DNA from: Paenibacillus sp. J23TS9
GTDB taxonomy: Bacteria > Bacillota > Bacilli > Paenibacillales > Paenibacillaceae
Direction of reading: 5' to 3'
Length of the DNA: 64,000 nt
Assembly (NCBI RefSeq): GCF_018403225.1
Contig: NZ_BOSG01000006.1
Location: 1-64,000, forward strand
Shown: piece by piece, positions 38,576-47,981 of the stretch
How positions within the stretch are numbered: the first letter of the stretch is position 1
Layout: each line of letters opens with the position of its first letter
Notes under the pieces: model-generated
Told to the model about the DNA's origin: nothing
The model's database searches: none
Seen by the model: the letters and a program-made list of their open reading frames with translations, nothing else
Program-made: the position numbers and the translations under genes

Positions 38576-40582
38576 TTATGGGGTACTCATTCCGTATACT
38601 TCTGCTTCGACCACATGATTCCACTGGTTTACACTGCTGCCATTTGACCAAAAGCGGATGTACCTGGCTTGCACGGGGCTGAACGTGATTTCTTTTCCAG
38701 ATGAGGTCTCCGCGTATTCGGCATCCGTTCCCGCTCCAAGGCCCGCACTGTTATTGGCATCATTGTTAAACACCGTGGTGACGCCGCTTGTGAAATCAGG
38801 GTTGCTTGATAACTGCACAATGACATCCCTGTACGATCGACCGTCAAAATAATGCCAAAGCTTGATCCGGCTCACATTGTAAGCAGCACCTAAATCCATC
38901 GCCAGCCACTGCAGCCCCCCATCGAGTCCGGCGTACTGCTCCTTGTTACCGGATTGTCCATCCGTGACCCGTTCAGGATTATTCACAAAGCTGCCTGAGC
39001 TTACCGTTTTGCCTAGAGCCACGTTGACTGGTGTAGATACGCTGCTCTGGTGTTCGTAGGCACCGCGATCCGGATTGCCGACATACAGCGTATTCCCCCA
39101 GAAGTCTTTACCACCGTTATTAGCCACTGCCGTGCCGCTGTTGATAGCCGGAGATGTGCTTTGAAGCTGATAGCCCGCAAGCGTATTTCTGCCGGTGGCA
39201 CCCGCCCCCGGATTCACGAACAGCGGGTCTGACGTGATTTTGCTCGCATCATTCGGAGTCGTTGAGTAGTTACCATAGAACACATTATTACTGTACGTGT
39301 AGCCGGAGCCCCAACTGCTCGTTGAAGTCGTTCCTTGGTTGTAAAAAATGTTGTTTTTGAAGGAAGCAGTACCGCTATTCGTATTAAAGACCTTGGCCGA
39401 AACACCGCTTTGTGTATAAAACACGTTGTTGTAAATGCTCGCATTGATCGGATTCGTTGCGGTAATCAGGAAATTCCGGTCATTCTGGCTAATATTGTAA
39501 CGATAAACCGCGTCCCGCGAATACTCCGTGCCATAGCTGATGAAAAGCATACTGCCGCCTTCATTATCATGGCTGTAATTATACTGGAATACCGCCCGGT
39601 TGGTTCTGGCATCCGCATCCCAGGCCATACCGTCACGAGTCGACTTCCCATTCGTGGCTTCGTTGTACTGGAATACAGCATCATCTGCAGAATACGCCCA
39701 AAGACCAGCATTATAACTGACGTTGTAATTGCGTTTGTTGAAACCGTCGATGGTGTTGTATTCGATCAACGGTGATTGGAGCCCTTGTGCAACGAGACCG
39801 TCACCGCCGATGTTCGTAAAATAATTATTGCGCACCACGACGTTCGTGCTGCCTGTCCATGGCCCCGAGCCGCCGGTCTCTCCCTGTCTGTTCGACCACG
39901 TGGTCCAGGTTAGCGTAATCCCTTCTCTGTCGAGGTCCCGGATCGTATTGTTCTCAATAAGAATGTCATTAAACTTGGTCACCGTTGTGCCGCCCGTAAT
40001 GGAGAAAAACATGCCCCCTGTATCCTTGGCGGTATTGTTATTGGTATGGGCAATGTTCGGCCACACATCATGAATGACGAGATTTTTGAAATACAGATGA
40101 TTGACGGTGCCGTAATCGTTCGCATGAACATAAATACCACGCCGGGTAAAGGCATCCGTATAGTTGGCGGATATGTCCAGGTTACTGATCTCCCAGTATT
40201 CCTGATTATCCAGATGCAGGGTCTGGTTCGCCGTCTGACTGCCTGTAAAAGCAGGCTTGCTGCCTGTCCCATACATATCTATCTTGATCGGATTGCCGCT
40301 TGTCCCGGATCCCTTCGGCCATAGCTCCCCGCTCCATATGCCACCGGCTTTAAACAAAATGCGATCACCCGGCTTAAAGGTGATACCGTTCACCTTAGTG
40401 ACGGTTTTCCAGGCGGACGACTCGCTCTGCCCGTTATTTGCATCATTCCCGTTGATGGCGTCCACGTAATAAGCCGTGTTGTCCGCGTACACCGCCTTAC
40501 TTGCTCCGGGCACACTGACGGCCATGATTAAAATAACCAGGTTCATAACGGATAAGGCTTTCACCGTCATCATGCTTTTCAT
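38576..40582 (-). CDS. Secreted right-handed beta-helix protein with F5/8 type C domain
   Basis: A 668-residue exported protein. The signal peptide spans about 1-33 (A-V-Y-A-D). Residues 36-75 (A-Y-Y-V-D-A-I-N-G-N-D) form the typical start of a pectate-lyase-like beta-helix, and repeated N-N-x-F/I-Y-N-type coils fill 150-500. The last 150 residues look like a discoidin / F5/8 type C carbohydrate-binding domain (N-V-A-L-G-K-T-V-S-S-G, W-L-A-M-D-L-G-A, Y-I-R-F-W). It is probably a polysaccharide lyase or glycan-binding enzyme; I cannot assign a CAZy family. Ribosome site AAAGGAGG. Confidence 0.85.
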   Translation of the reverse strand: MKSMMTVKALSVMNLVILIMAVSVPGASKAVYADNTAYYVDAINGNDANNGQSESSAWKTVTKVNGITFKPGDRILFKAGGIWSGELWPKGSGTSGNPIKIDMYGTGSKPAFTGSQTANQTLHLDNQEYWEISNLDISANYTDAFTRRGIYVHANDYGTVNHLYFKNLVIHDVWPNIAHTNNNTAKDTGGMFFSITGGTTVTKFNDILIENNTIRDLDREGITLTWTTWSNRQGETGGSGPWTGSTNVVVRNNYFTNIGGDGLVAQGLQSPLIEYNTIDGFNKRNYNVSYNAGLWAYSADDAVFQYNEATNGKSTRDGMAWDADARTNRAVFQYNYSHDNEGGSMLFISYGTEYSRDAVYRYNISQNDRNFLITATNPINASIYNNVFYTQSGVSAKVFNTNSGTASFKNNIFYNQGTTSTSSWGSGYTYSNNVFYGNYSTTPNDASKITSDPLFVNPGAGATGRNTLAGYQLQSTSPAINSGTAVANNGGKDFWGNTLYVGNPDRGAYEHQSSVSTPVNVALGKTVSSGSFVNNPERVTDGQSGNKEQYAGLDGGLQWLAMDLGAAYNVSRIKLWHYFDGRSYRDVIVQLSSNPDFTSGVTTVFNNDANNSAGLGAGTDAEYAETSSGKEITFSPVQARYIRFWSNGSSVNQWNHVVEAEVYGMSTP

Positions 40583-40605
40583 TATTAAACCTCCTTTTAT
40601 TGTGC

Positions 40606-40677
40606 AAAAAGCGCCCCTTGTCTGATATGGAATAGGTTCTTGTCATGAACATTTCCCACTCGTCTTAAGAGGCGCTC
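40606..40677 (-). terminator. Hairpin between solute-binding and beta-helix genes
   Basis: Read leftwards, AGCGCC(T)CTT pairs with AAG(G)GGCGCT and is followed by TTTTTG, 24 bases before the beta-helix start codon. A terminator inside the unit would lower expression of the secreted protein or give it separate control. Confidence 0.6.
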
Positions 40678-40726
40678 TCTGCTGCAATTCAATGCGTTTG
40701 CTCAGCTAAGATTTATGAATTTTGAA

Positions 40727-42364
40727 CTATTCAATGCCCTGCTCTTTCGCTTTCGCGTTTACTTCGTCGATCACTTTATCCAGACCCTTGGCCTTGTAAT
40801 TGTTCAGTGTATTTTCCCATGCTTTGTCGACAGGGTCTTTGCTCAGCATGATGTTGAGCAGATCGTCATGATCCAGAACACTGAATTTATCCTTGGTTGG
40901 CGTGGACATGTATGTCAGGCGGATATCATAGTCCGGCACCTTGGAGTTTTTCTTGCTCCAGTCGACGAAGTTTACAGCCTCCTGGCGGATTTCTTTATTG
41001 GCGATGGTCGGGTTATTCATGTCATAAGCATTCGAAGTATTGTAAGTGACCAGGTTCATCAGGAAGCCTTTTGCCGGATATTTCTCATTCAGGGACGTAT
41101 CTCCGATCGCAACCTTCTTGTCGCCTTCCACCTTGTAGTCCACATCCTTCACGCCATAGGTCAGCAAATCATTGCCTTCCGGGGACAGGATATAGTCATA
41201 CAGGCGTAAAATGCGGTCGAGCTTCTTATCGTCGATTTTGGCATTGAAATAGCTCTCAGACCAATACGTCTTAAATACAGGATGATAGCGTTCGCCATCC
41301 GGTCCGACAAGCGGCTTCAACACCTTCACGTTTTGGGTGAAATCTTCGTTTGGATATGCTGTTTTCCAACGTTTCTCATAAATGTTCTGGTCCATGCCCA
41401 GAAATCCGCCGCCAGCCAGAAGCGCCGCGGACTTGCCAGATACGAATTTGTCATACGCCGTGTCCGGCTTCGTTAATGCGATATCCGGATCCACGAGCTT
41501 GTGGTCGAACATTTCTCTCATGTTTTGCAGTGCAGGCAGTGCCTTTTTGGAGAATACAGCCGGAACGAACTTACCGTCTTCCTTGATCCATTTGAAATCA
41601 CTGCCGCTGCCGTCACTGGTCGCCGCAGGGTTGCCGTACAGCCAGAAGAAGCCGCCGATCATTTTGGTCGTAGAAGAGGTCAGACCCGTAATATGCTTGC
41701 CTTCCGGATCCTTGTCCACGACAGCTTGAAGCATCGCTTTGAATTCATCCCAAGTCTCGGGCTCTTTCGTAATACCGGCCTTCTGGGCCAGATCCCAGCG
41801 GTACATCACGACGCGGTCGAGAACACTCCAGTCCACCGTCGGGAACATCCGTCTTGGGATGCTGTAGTACTTGCCATTTTCACTAAGACCCTTAATATCC
41901 GGCGTTTCGAAATACTCGGCCAGACTCGGGTATTTGCTCATATCCTCAGGCAGTGCTTTTACAATCCCCTGATTCACCCAGTTGCGGTAATACTGCGTAC
42001 CAATCGCGTCCGTTGCGAAGATATCCGGAAGCTGACCGGAAGCCGCCCACATCTGGAACTTCTGCACATAGTCATCCCAGGTGACATTCACGGGCTTGAT
42101 GGTAATGTTGAATTTCTTCATCAAATCCTGGTAAATCGGGTCCTTGTCAAACTTCTCTGCAGTCTGGTCAATGTCCCAGAACGCCACCGAAATATCCAGA
42201 TGCTCCTTGAAAGGATCATCATCACTAGCCGCCGTGCTCTTGCTGTCCGTCGGCGTACTGCTGCTTCCTTCATTTGCGCTGTCTTTGCTGCCACAGCCCG
42301 AGAAGATGCTCGCGACCATAACCACCATCAGCAGCAGGATGCTGTATCTGCGCATTTTTTTCAA
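40727..42364 (-). CDS. Sugar-binding lipoprotein (LplA-like)
   Basis: A 545-residue solute-binding protein of the large LplA/YtcQ group that works with YtcP/LplB-type permeases. The lipobox is F-S-G-C with the lipid-carrying cysteine at position 24. The body contains I-S-V-A-F-W-D-I-D and D-I-F-A-T-D-A-I-G-T near the N-terminus. It starts at TTG seven bases after GGGAGGG; an ATG three codons on is possible. It is the third gene of the minus-strand unit. Oligosaccharides from polysaccharide breakdown are the likely cargo. Confidence 0.9.
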   Translation of the reverse strand: MKKMRRYSILLLMVVMVASIFSGCGSKDSANEGSSSTPTDSKSTAASDDDPFKEHLDISVAFWDIDQTAEKFDKDPIYQDLMKKFNITIKPVNVTWDDYVQKFQMWAASGQLPDIFATDAIGTQYYRNWVNQGIVKALPEDMSKYPSLAEYFETPDIKGLSENGKYYSIPRRMFPTVDWSVLDRVVMYRWDLAQKAGITKEPETWDEFKAMLQAVVDKDPEGKHITGLTSSTTKMIGGFFWLYGNPAATSDGSGSDFKWIKEDGKFVPAVFSKKALPALQNMREMFDHKLVDPDIALTKPDTAYDKFVSGKSAALLAGGGFLGMDQNIYEKRWKTAYPNEDFTQNVKVLKPLVGPDGERYHPVFKTYWSESYFNAKIDDKKLDRILRLYDYILSPEGNDLLTYGVKDVDYKVEGDKKVAIGDTSLNEKYPAKGFLMNLVTYNTSNAYDMNNPTIANKEIRQEAVNFVDWSKKNSKVPDYDIRLTYMSTPTKDKFSVLDHDDLLNIMLSKDPVDKAWENTLNNYKAKGLDKVIDEVNAKAKEQGIE

Positions 42365-42420
42365 ATCAAAACCCTCCCTTTTGTATGTTCGATTAAACGG
42401 TGTCTGTATGTGTTAGTGCT

Positions 42421-43317
42421 TTATTCTTTAATGGAGCCTACAAGAATGCCCTTTGCGAAATGCTTTTGCAGGAACGGATACACCAGCATGATCGGAATAC
42501 AGGATACGATGATGGTCGCCATCTGCAGGCTTGGCGTATAGACCTTCGTGGTCGCTTTTTGTTCCGCCAGGGTCATGGCCATACTGTTCAGCGAAGAGTT
42601 GGACGTAATAAGCACCTCACGCAAATAGATCTGAAGCGGCGCCTTGGCGGAGTCACTGATGAAGATCAGCGCATGCCACCATTCATTCCATCTCTCTACA
42701 GCGTAAAACAAAGCGAAGGTCGCCATGAACGGCGCGGATATCGGGATAATAATCCTCAGCAGGATCATAAAATCATTCGCCCCATCAAGCTTGGCCGATT
42801 CCTCCAGCCCTTCGGGTATCGTATTAAAATAGTTCTTCATGATGATCAGATACAGCGTGTTGATGCCCGCCGGAACGATCATGACGAGGATGTTATTGAC
42901 CAGTCCCAGGTTCTTCACGATCAGATAAAAGGGAATCAGTCCCCCGTTAAAGAACATCGTAATCAGGATCATCGTCAGCAGCAGATTCCGTCCTGGCATC
43001 CCCTTCTTGGAAAGTGCATAAGCTCCGGCCACGGAGATGATCATACTGAACGCCACGCCCAAGACCGTCACGAGCACCGATACGGTAAATGCATTCCAAA
43101 ACTTGCCGTCCCCGAAAATAAGCTTATACGCCGAAAAATCAAAGGACTTCGGAAGCCAGTACAAATTCGACTTGCTGATGACATCGAACCGGGCGAAGGA
43201 AATGATGAGAACATTATAAAAAGGATAGAAGGTAATGATCGCCATGATGCCGAGGATGATATAGACCACCACATCGTAGGTACTGATTTTCTTTTTCCGG
43301 GTCAAGGTTTGCTCCAC
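42421..43317 (-). CDS. Carbohydrate ABC transporter permease (LplC/YtcP type)
   Basis: A 298-residue permease with six predicted helices and the EAA loop L-E-E-S-A-K-L-D-G-A-N-D-F-M-I-L-L-R-I-I-I-P. The C-terminus A-K-G-I-L-V-G-S-I-K-E is typical of this group. The start is GTG after GGGGGG. It lies between its partner permease (24 bases upstream) and the solute-binding gene. No ATPase gene is in the unit. Confidence 0.92.
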   Translation of the reverse strand: MEQTLTRKKKISTYDVVVYIILGIMAIITFYPFYNVLIISFARFDVISKSNLYWLPKSFDFSAYKLIFGDGKFWNAFTVSVLVTVLGVAFSMIISVAGAYALSKKGMPGRNLLLTMILITMFFNGGLIPFYLIVKNLGLVNNILVMIVPAGINTLYLIIMKNYFNTIPEGLEESAKLDGANDFMILLRIIIPISAPFMATFALFYAVERWNEWWHALIFISDSAKAPLQIYLREVLITSNSSLNSMAMTLAEQKATTKVYTPSLQMATIIVSCIPIMLVYPFLQKHFAKGILVGSIKE

Positions 43318-43341
43318 CTGTCATCGCCCCCCTTTGCGCGT

Positions 43342-44289
43342 TTAATATAATCCCTGCTCGCCCATTTTCTTCACGGTCATGTTCGCCAGAACCAGCAGCA
43401 CCAGACTGATCGCGGACTTGATTAACCCGACTGCCGTCATATAGCCGAAGTCTGCGCCGACCGTAAAGGTTGTGCGGTAGACATAGGTGTCGATGGTATC
43501 CGCTACGGAATACACAGGGGAACTATACAGGTTGAAAATTTGCTCGAAGCTGGAGCCTAGGCTTAGCAGATTACCGATCGTCAAAATAAAGAGAATAGCC
43601 ACTGTGCTCTTGATGCCCGGCCAGGCAATATACCGCAGACGCTGCAGACGGCTAGCCCCGTCCATTTCCGCTGCTTCGTAGAGCTCGGGATTGATCCCGG
43701 TGAGCGCTGCCATATAAATAATGGAGTCCCAGCCGATTTCCTTCCATACATGACTGAGGTAGATCATGGGCCGGAAGCCGTTCACGCTCACTAAAGGAGA
43801 TGAAGCATCGAAGCCGAGCATCGTCATCAGTTGGATGTAAATCCCGTCATTACTGAAAATATTGGTCAGGATGCCTGCGAGGACAACCCATGAGATAAAA
43901 TGCGGAAAGGTAAACAGGGTCTGAAAAAACTTTCTTGCCTTGGTGCGTGAGAACTCGTTGATCACCATCGCCAGAATGATCGGAAGCGGAAAGTGAATGA
44001 CCAGCTTGGACAAGCTGATGATGACTGTATTTTTAAATGCGCTCCAGAACTCCGGATCATGGGAAATCTCGCGGAAATGCTGGAATCCTACCCAAGGGCT
44101 CCCCAGGATCCCTTTACTGAAATCAAATGTCTTGAAGGAAAGCGTGATACCATACATCGGCAGATAACAGAAGAGAATATACCAGACGATGACCGGTAGG
44201 ACCATCATATAGTGATACTTGTATTGGAGCATCGTGTTCCACAGTCCGCTTTTCGAAGAACGGCCTCCTGCTTTGCTTTCCCGTTGCAT
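43342..44289 (-). CDS. Carbohydrate ABC transporter permease (LplB/YteP type)
   Basis: Partner permease, first gene of the minus-strand unit. Early residues W-Y-I-L-F-C-Y-L-P-M-Y-G-I-T-L-S-F-K and the EAA loop Y-E-A-A-E-M-D-G-A-S-R-L-Q-R-L-R-Y-I-A-W-P are typical. The frame opens at an ATG at 44328 without a ribosome site; the ATG at 44289 follows AAAGGCGG at nine bases and is preferred, giving 315 residues, though the choice is not secure. Confidence 0.9.
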   Translation of the reverse strand: MQRESKAGGRSSKSGLWNTMLQYKYHYMMVLPVIVWYILFCYLPMYGITLSFKTFDFSKGILGSPWVGFQHFREISHDPEFWSAFKNTVIISLSKLVIHFPLPIILAMVINEFSRTKARKFFQTLFTFPHFISWVVLAGILTNIFSNDGIYIQLMTMLGFDASSPLVSVNGFRPMIYLSHVWKEIGWDSIIYMAALTGINPELYEAAEMDGASRLQRLRYIAWPGIKSTVAILFILTIGNLLSLGSSFEQIFNLYSSPVYSVADTIDTYVYRTTFTVGADFGYMTAVGLIKSAISLVLLVLANMTVKKMGEQGLY

Positions 44290-44357
44290 CCCTATTCGCC
44301 GCCTTTCGTTATTCATAGATTGAGCCATTTGCCGGAGGGAGAATCATTGACCCTATT

Positions 44358-44371
44358 TGTATGCGCTTGCA
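44358..44371. promoter_or_regulatory. cre-like site before the permease gene
   Basis: TGTATGCGCTTGCA fits 12 of 14 cre consensus positions in either orientation. It lies in the divergent region between the transport unit and the second YesN gene. A second 12-of-14 match (TGAATACGCTTTCC) is at 44610-44623, close to the YesN start. The rest of this roughly 380-base region shows no other element I can support. Confidence 0.4.
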
Positions 44372-44669
44372 TCCTGTTTCTTCTCAGCCCCGATCCCCCT
44401 GCCGCTTGCTGTATGTCCATTATATTCAGCCGCAGAATCTCCGCATATAGACATAATTCCGCAAACATGTGGACTCCGCTTGCGAGATAAAAGGATCTCC
44501 GGTGTCCAATCTGAGTTTTGTATATAATTATCGTAAAAATCTCTATACCGTCTGTCTTCTCCTTCTGTTTACCAAATAATGAAAGTCATGTATTCTGTCG
44601 ATAGAACAATGAATACGCTTTCCTTTTTGACGCAACATGTCAGGTATTCTTAATTCAAGGGGGAAGATC

Positions 44670-46103
44670 ATGTATAAAGCTGTGATTGTAGATGATGAAA
44701 AATGGATCGTTGAAGGCATTAAATCCGGTGTTCACTGGAATAGCTGCGGATTTGAAGTCATTGGTGACGCGGAAAACGGGCATGAGGCGCTGGAGCTTGT
44801 GAAAGCCCTTCGTCCGGATGTCGTGCTGACGGATATTAAAATGCCTGTCCTGAACGGGCTGGAACTGATTAAGAGAGGAAAAGAAGCCTCTCCGGACACT
44901 CTCTTCGTCGTGCTCAGTGCGCATGCGGAATTTGCCTATGCCCAGAAAGCGTTGAATTATGGAACGTTCGGCTACTGCCTCAAACCGTTTGAGATCGAAG
45001 AAATCGACAGTATGCTCAGTCGGCTGGCCGAGGTACTCAATGCCCGAAAAAAAGAAAACCGCCATTCGTATATTCCCGATCTCTATGAAGCGATCTGTTC
45101 CGGGGACATGGATGTCGTGAAACGGGTGCTGCAGCAATCCGGAATGAGTGCAGACAGCGCTCATCCAATCCTGCCAATCGTTGTACAGAGCAGCAAGGCG
45201 GCCAAGCTGCAGCAACATATTAAGCATCTAAGCTTCCAGATGAGCCCGCGCCGCTTCGGTTATCTCGTTCATGAAACGGCTGCGGAAGCTCTATTGCAGG
45301 ATATCAGCCGGGCGCATCAGGGCTCCATGTACAGCATTGGAACGGGATTCCCGCTATCTGATCTGACGGAACTGAACGCCTCCCTGGAAACGGCCTCCCT
45401 GGCGTCTTACGGCGCGTTCACAACAGGCAGGCCGGGGATCTTCAGCCCGCCGCCGCAGACCAATCCTTTAATAGAGGAGATACTGAAAAATATCTCCGAT
45501 GCGCTGAGCCGAAAAGACCGGGTGCAGTTCATGTCCTGTATGAATACGGCGAAGAATGATTTCAATGAAGGTAAATTCAGCATGAAGGATGCCTACCTGA
45601 TGTTCACGGCGTTAATCTATCATTTTTTCAGAACCGGGGTATCTGGCAGCGGGAGGATGTTCGAAGGCTATGAGGAACTCTCCTATCACTTTGGTCATGC
45701 CGATGCCATGATCGATTATCTCGTAGAGCACACGCTGGACTACCTCGAGAATCAATCTAACGCCATTCGCTCCGACATCTCCCATAAAACGATCCGGGAA
45801 ATTCTGAAATATATCCATGATCATTTTACGGACGATCTGTCGATCCAGGGCCTGTCGGAAAAGTTCTTCCTAAGCCCCAATTACTTATGCCATCTTTTTA
45901 AAAAGGAAGTCGGGGAAAACTTCATCGAGTATGTATCCAATCAACGGATCCAATACGCCTGCAAGCTGCTTGAGGAAACGAGCGATCCCATCAAACAAAT
46001 CGGCGATAAATGCGGCTTCAATGATTACTTCTATTTCACGCGGATATTCAAACGGATTACCAATATGACACCCACCCAATATCGGGAGAAGCAAACCCAA
46101 TGA
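44670..46103 (+). CDS. Response regulator, YesN/AraC type (second)
   Basis: A 477-residue regulator: receiver domain with D8-D9 and phospho-acceptor Asp55, a middle linker, and a C-terminal AraC domain (I-R-E-I-L-K-Y-I-H-D-H-F ... I-K-Q-I-G-D-K-C-G-F-N-D-Y-F-Y-F-T-R-I-F-K). The frame is open from 44637, but the ATG at 44670 follows AAGGGGGAAG and begins the receiver fold. It overlaps the kinase gene by four bases and is divergent from the transporter/beta-helix unit, its probable target. Part of its C-terminal coding sequence recurs exactly at 52671-52707. Confidence 0.93.
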   Translation: MYKAVIVDDEKWIVEGIKSGVHWNSCGFEVIGDAENGHEALELVKALRPDVVLTDIKMPVLNGLELIKRGKEASPDTLFVVLSAHAEFAYAQKALNYGTFGYCLKPFEIEEIDSMLSRLAEVLNARKKENRHSYIPDLYEAICSGDMDVVKRVLQQSGMSADSAHPILPIVVQSSKAAKLQQHIKHLSFQMSPRRFGYLVHETAAEALLQDISRAHQGSMYSIGTGFPLSDLTELNASLETASLASYGAFTTGRPGIFSPPPQTNPLIEEILKNISDALSRKDRVQFMSCMNTAKNDFNEGKFSMKDAYLMFTALIYHFFRTGVSGSGRMFEGYEELSYHFGHADAMIDYLVEHTLDYLENQSNAIRSDISHKTIREILKYIHDHFTDDLSIQGLSEKFFLSPNYLCHLFKKEVGENFIEYVSNQRIQYACKLLEETSDPIKQIGDKCGFNDYFYFTRIFKRITNMTPTQYREKQTQ

Positions 46104-47929
46104 ACTTTTTCAGAAAGCTCTCCATCCGCTATCAATTCATTGTCATCGGACTGATTATTACCGCTATCATTCCTGTCGTTATTTTGGGCGTATACCAACA
46201 GTCCAGCCGGTTTATTATCGAACAGAATACCCAGTATAACGAAGAACTGATCTCCATGATGAAGCAGCGGATTTCATCGAACTACTCCAATATATCCGAG
46301 CTGATGATTAATCTTGGTTATGATGCCACGGTACAGAATCTGCTCGCCGAAAATGACAACCTGAGAATTTACGAGCTGTCCAAAAAGGTGCAAAGCCTGA
46401 TGAGCGTCATCAAGAGCACCTATCCCGACATTATTGATATCGCCATTGTCAGCAATGATCACAAGCTTGTCTCGATGAAGGGTGTGATCAATCAGGCCGA
46501 ATATGTCGGGGATGGGCTCGGAGATGACGGAACCGTCCACTATGCCGGTTTTGTGCCAGGCAATCAGATTAACGAAAGGGATCATTTCCTGTTCGGGATG
46601 AACATCTTCTCTTCCGGCAGCCGGATCGCTTATGGAGAAAAGGCCGGGACTATGGTGCTGGCACTGGATGTGCAGGATATTAATAAAGAATTTCAGAAGT
46701 TTCCGCGCCTTGCCGGCACCAGCTTCTATCTGTTCGATTCCGATAATCTCGTATACTCTAACAGTGAACCTGGCGAAGACCTGCTGGGTGAAATCAGAAG
46801 CTCTGTGCTGAGCAGCGGACAAGCCTCCGAATCTCCCGAGACATGGAAAAGCAGCAAGTACATCATTCAAGCGAATGCGCTGCCGGAAATTCAGGGGAAA
46901 ATTGTGACAGCCACACCGATCAGCATTCTGATGAAAGGTCTGGACAGATTAAAAAAGACAAGCTACACCTTATCCGGCTTTACACTGCTGTTTATTTTTT
47001 TCCTATACAGCATTATGAAAATGAATGTGCTGAAGCCGTTGTCCCGGCTGATGTCCTTTATGAAGCAATTGAAGACTCAAAATCTGGAAATTCTCCATTC
47101 CCGCGTTCATCTGGAAGGCTATGCGGAGATAGAGGTCATCTCTAACGAGTTCAATACGATGCTGGAGCGGATTCACGGATTGACCCATCAGCTGATCCAG
47201 ACTAACTCGGAGCTGTATGAATCGGAGCTGGAGAAGCAGCGGATTGAATTTGCCTATCTGCAAAGCCAGATCAACCCGCATTTTCTCAGCAACACGCTGG
47301 ATACGATCAAGGGTATCGCGATCGTGGAGGGCAGTAAGGCAACCTACGAAATGACCGGGGCTCTCAGCCGAATGCTCCGGTACAGCATTAAGGGAGGAGA
47401 CGAGGTGGCGCTAGGGGAAGAACTGCAGATCGTGAGCAGCTATATGAAAATCCATCAGCTCCGCTTCTCCGGCAGAATAAGCTACGAGCAGAGCTGCCCG
47501 GACGATCTCCTGCAGCTGGCCGTACCTAAAATGATTTTGCAGCCGATTGTAGAAAATGCCATTAACCATGGGCTAGAGTCCATGGGAAGAGGCGGCATCA
47601 TTCATGTCGAGGCCTCTCAAAGCCAATCCGGAAATCTTATCATGACCATCACGGACAACGGAACCGGAATCAAGCCCGAACGCCTCGCCGAACTGAACCA
47701 AATCCTTGAATCGGATGATGCTTTGCTGAGTGAGCATATCGGCATCCGCAATGTCCACAACCGCATCCGCCTGAAATACGGGGAACCTTACGGCATCTCG
47801 CTTGGAAGCGAGCCAGGCAAAGGCACGGAAATCCGGATTTCCCTGCCGGCCATCCCCTTCAATCTGCAGGATGCTATGCTGCGTACGGCCGTGGCTGCGG
47901 AGCAGGATTTCAATCTGCCGGATTCATGA
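46100..47929 (+). CDS. Sensor histidine kinase, YesM type (second)
   Basis: A 609-residue kinase with helices at about 12-34 and 290-312 flanking an extracellular Cache-like sensor, HAMP, and a YesM-type kinase core with the His in L-Q-S-Q-I-N-P-H-F-L-S-N-T-L-D. The ATPase domain has I-V-E-N-A-I-N-H-G and T-D-N-G-T-G-I. It is translationally coupled to its regulator (ATGA overlap). No terminator separates it from the following response regulator gene, only 52 bases away, so read-through is possible. Confidence 0.93.
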   Translation: MNFFRKLSIRYQFIVIGLIITAIIPVVILGVYQQSSRFIIEQNTQYNEELISMMKQRISSNYSNISELMINLGYDATVQNLLAENDNLRIYELSKKVQSLMSVIKSTYPDIIDIAIVSNDHKLVSMKGVINQAEYVGDGLGDDGTVHYAGFVPGNQINERDHFLFGMNIFSSGSRIAYGEKAGTMVLALDVQDINKEFQKFPRLAGTSFYLFDSDNLVYSNSEPGEDLLGEIRSSVLSSGQASESPETWKSSKYIIQANALPEIQGKIVTATPISILMKGLDRLKKTSYTLSGFTLLFIFFLYSIMKMNVLKPLSRLMSFMKQLKTQNLEILHSRVHLEGYAEIEVISNEFNTMLERIHGLTHQLIQTNSELYESELEKQRIEFAYLQSQINPHFLSNTLDTIKGIAIVEGSKATYEMTGALSRMLRYSIKGGDEVALGEELQIVSSYMKIHQLRFSGRISYEQSCPDDLLQLAVPKMILQPIVENAINHGLESMGRGGIIHVEASQSQSGNLIMTITDNGTGIKPERLAELNQILESDDALLSEHIGIRNVHNRIRLKYGEPYGISLGSEPGKGTEIRISLPAIPFNLQDAMLRTAVAAEQDFNLPDS

Positions 47930-47981
47930 TAAGATGGATATAGTGCGTAAATTAGGAAAATAAAGTACAGGTGATTCTCTC

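Noticed and set aside
41501..42541. A 346-codon plus-strand frame opposite the LplA-like gene
   Set aside because: Shadow of the lipoprotein gene, which has a lipobox and family motifs.
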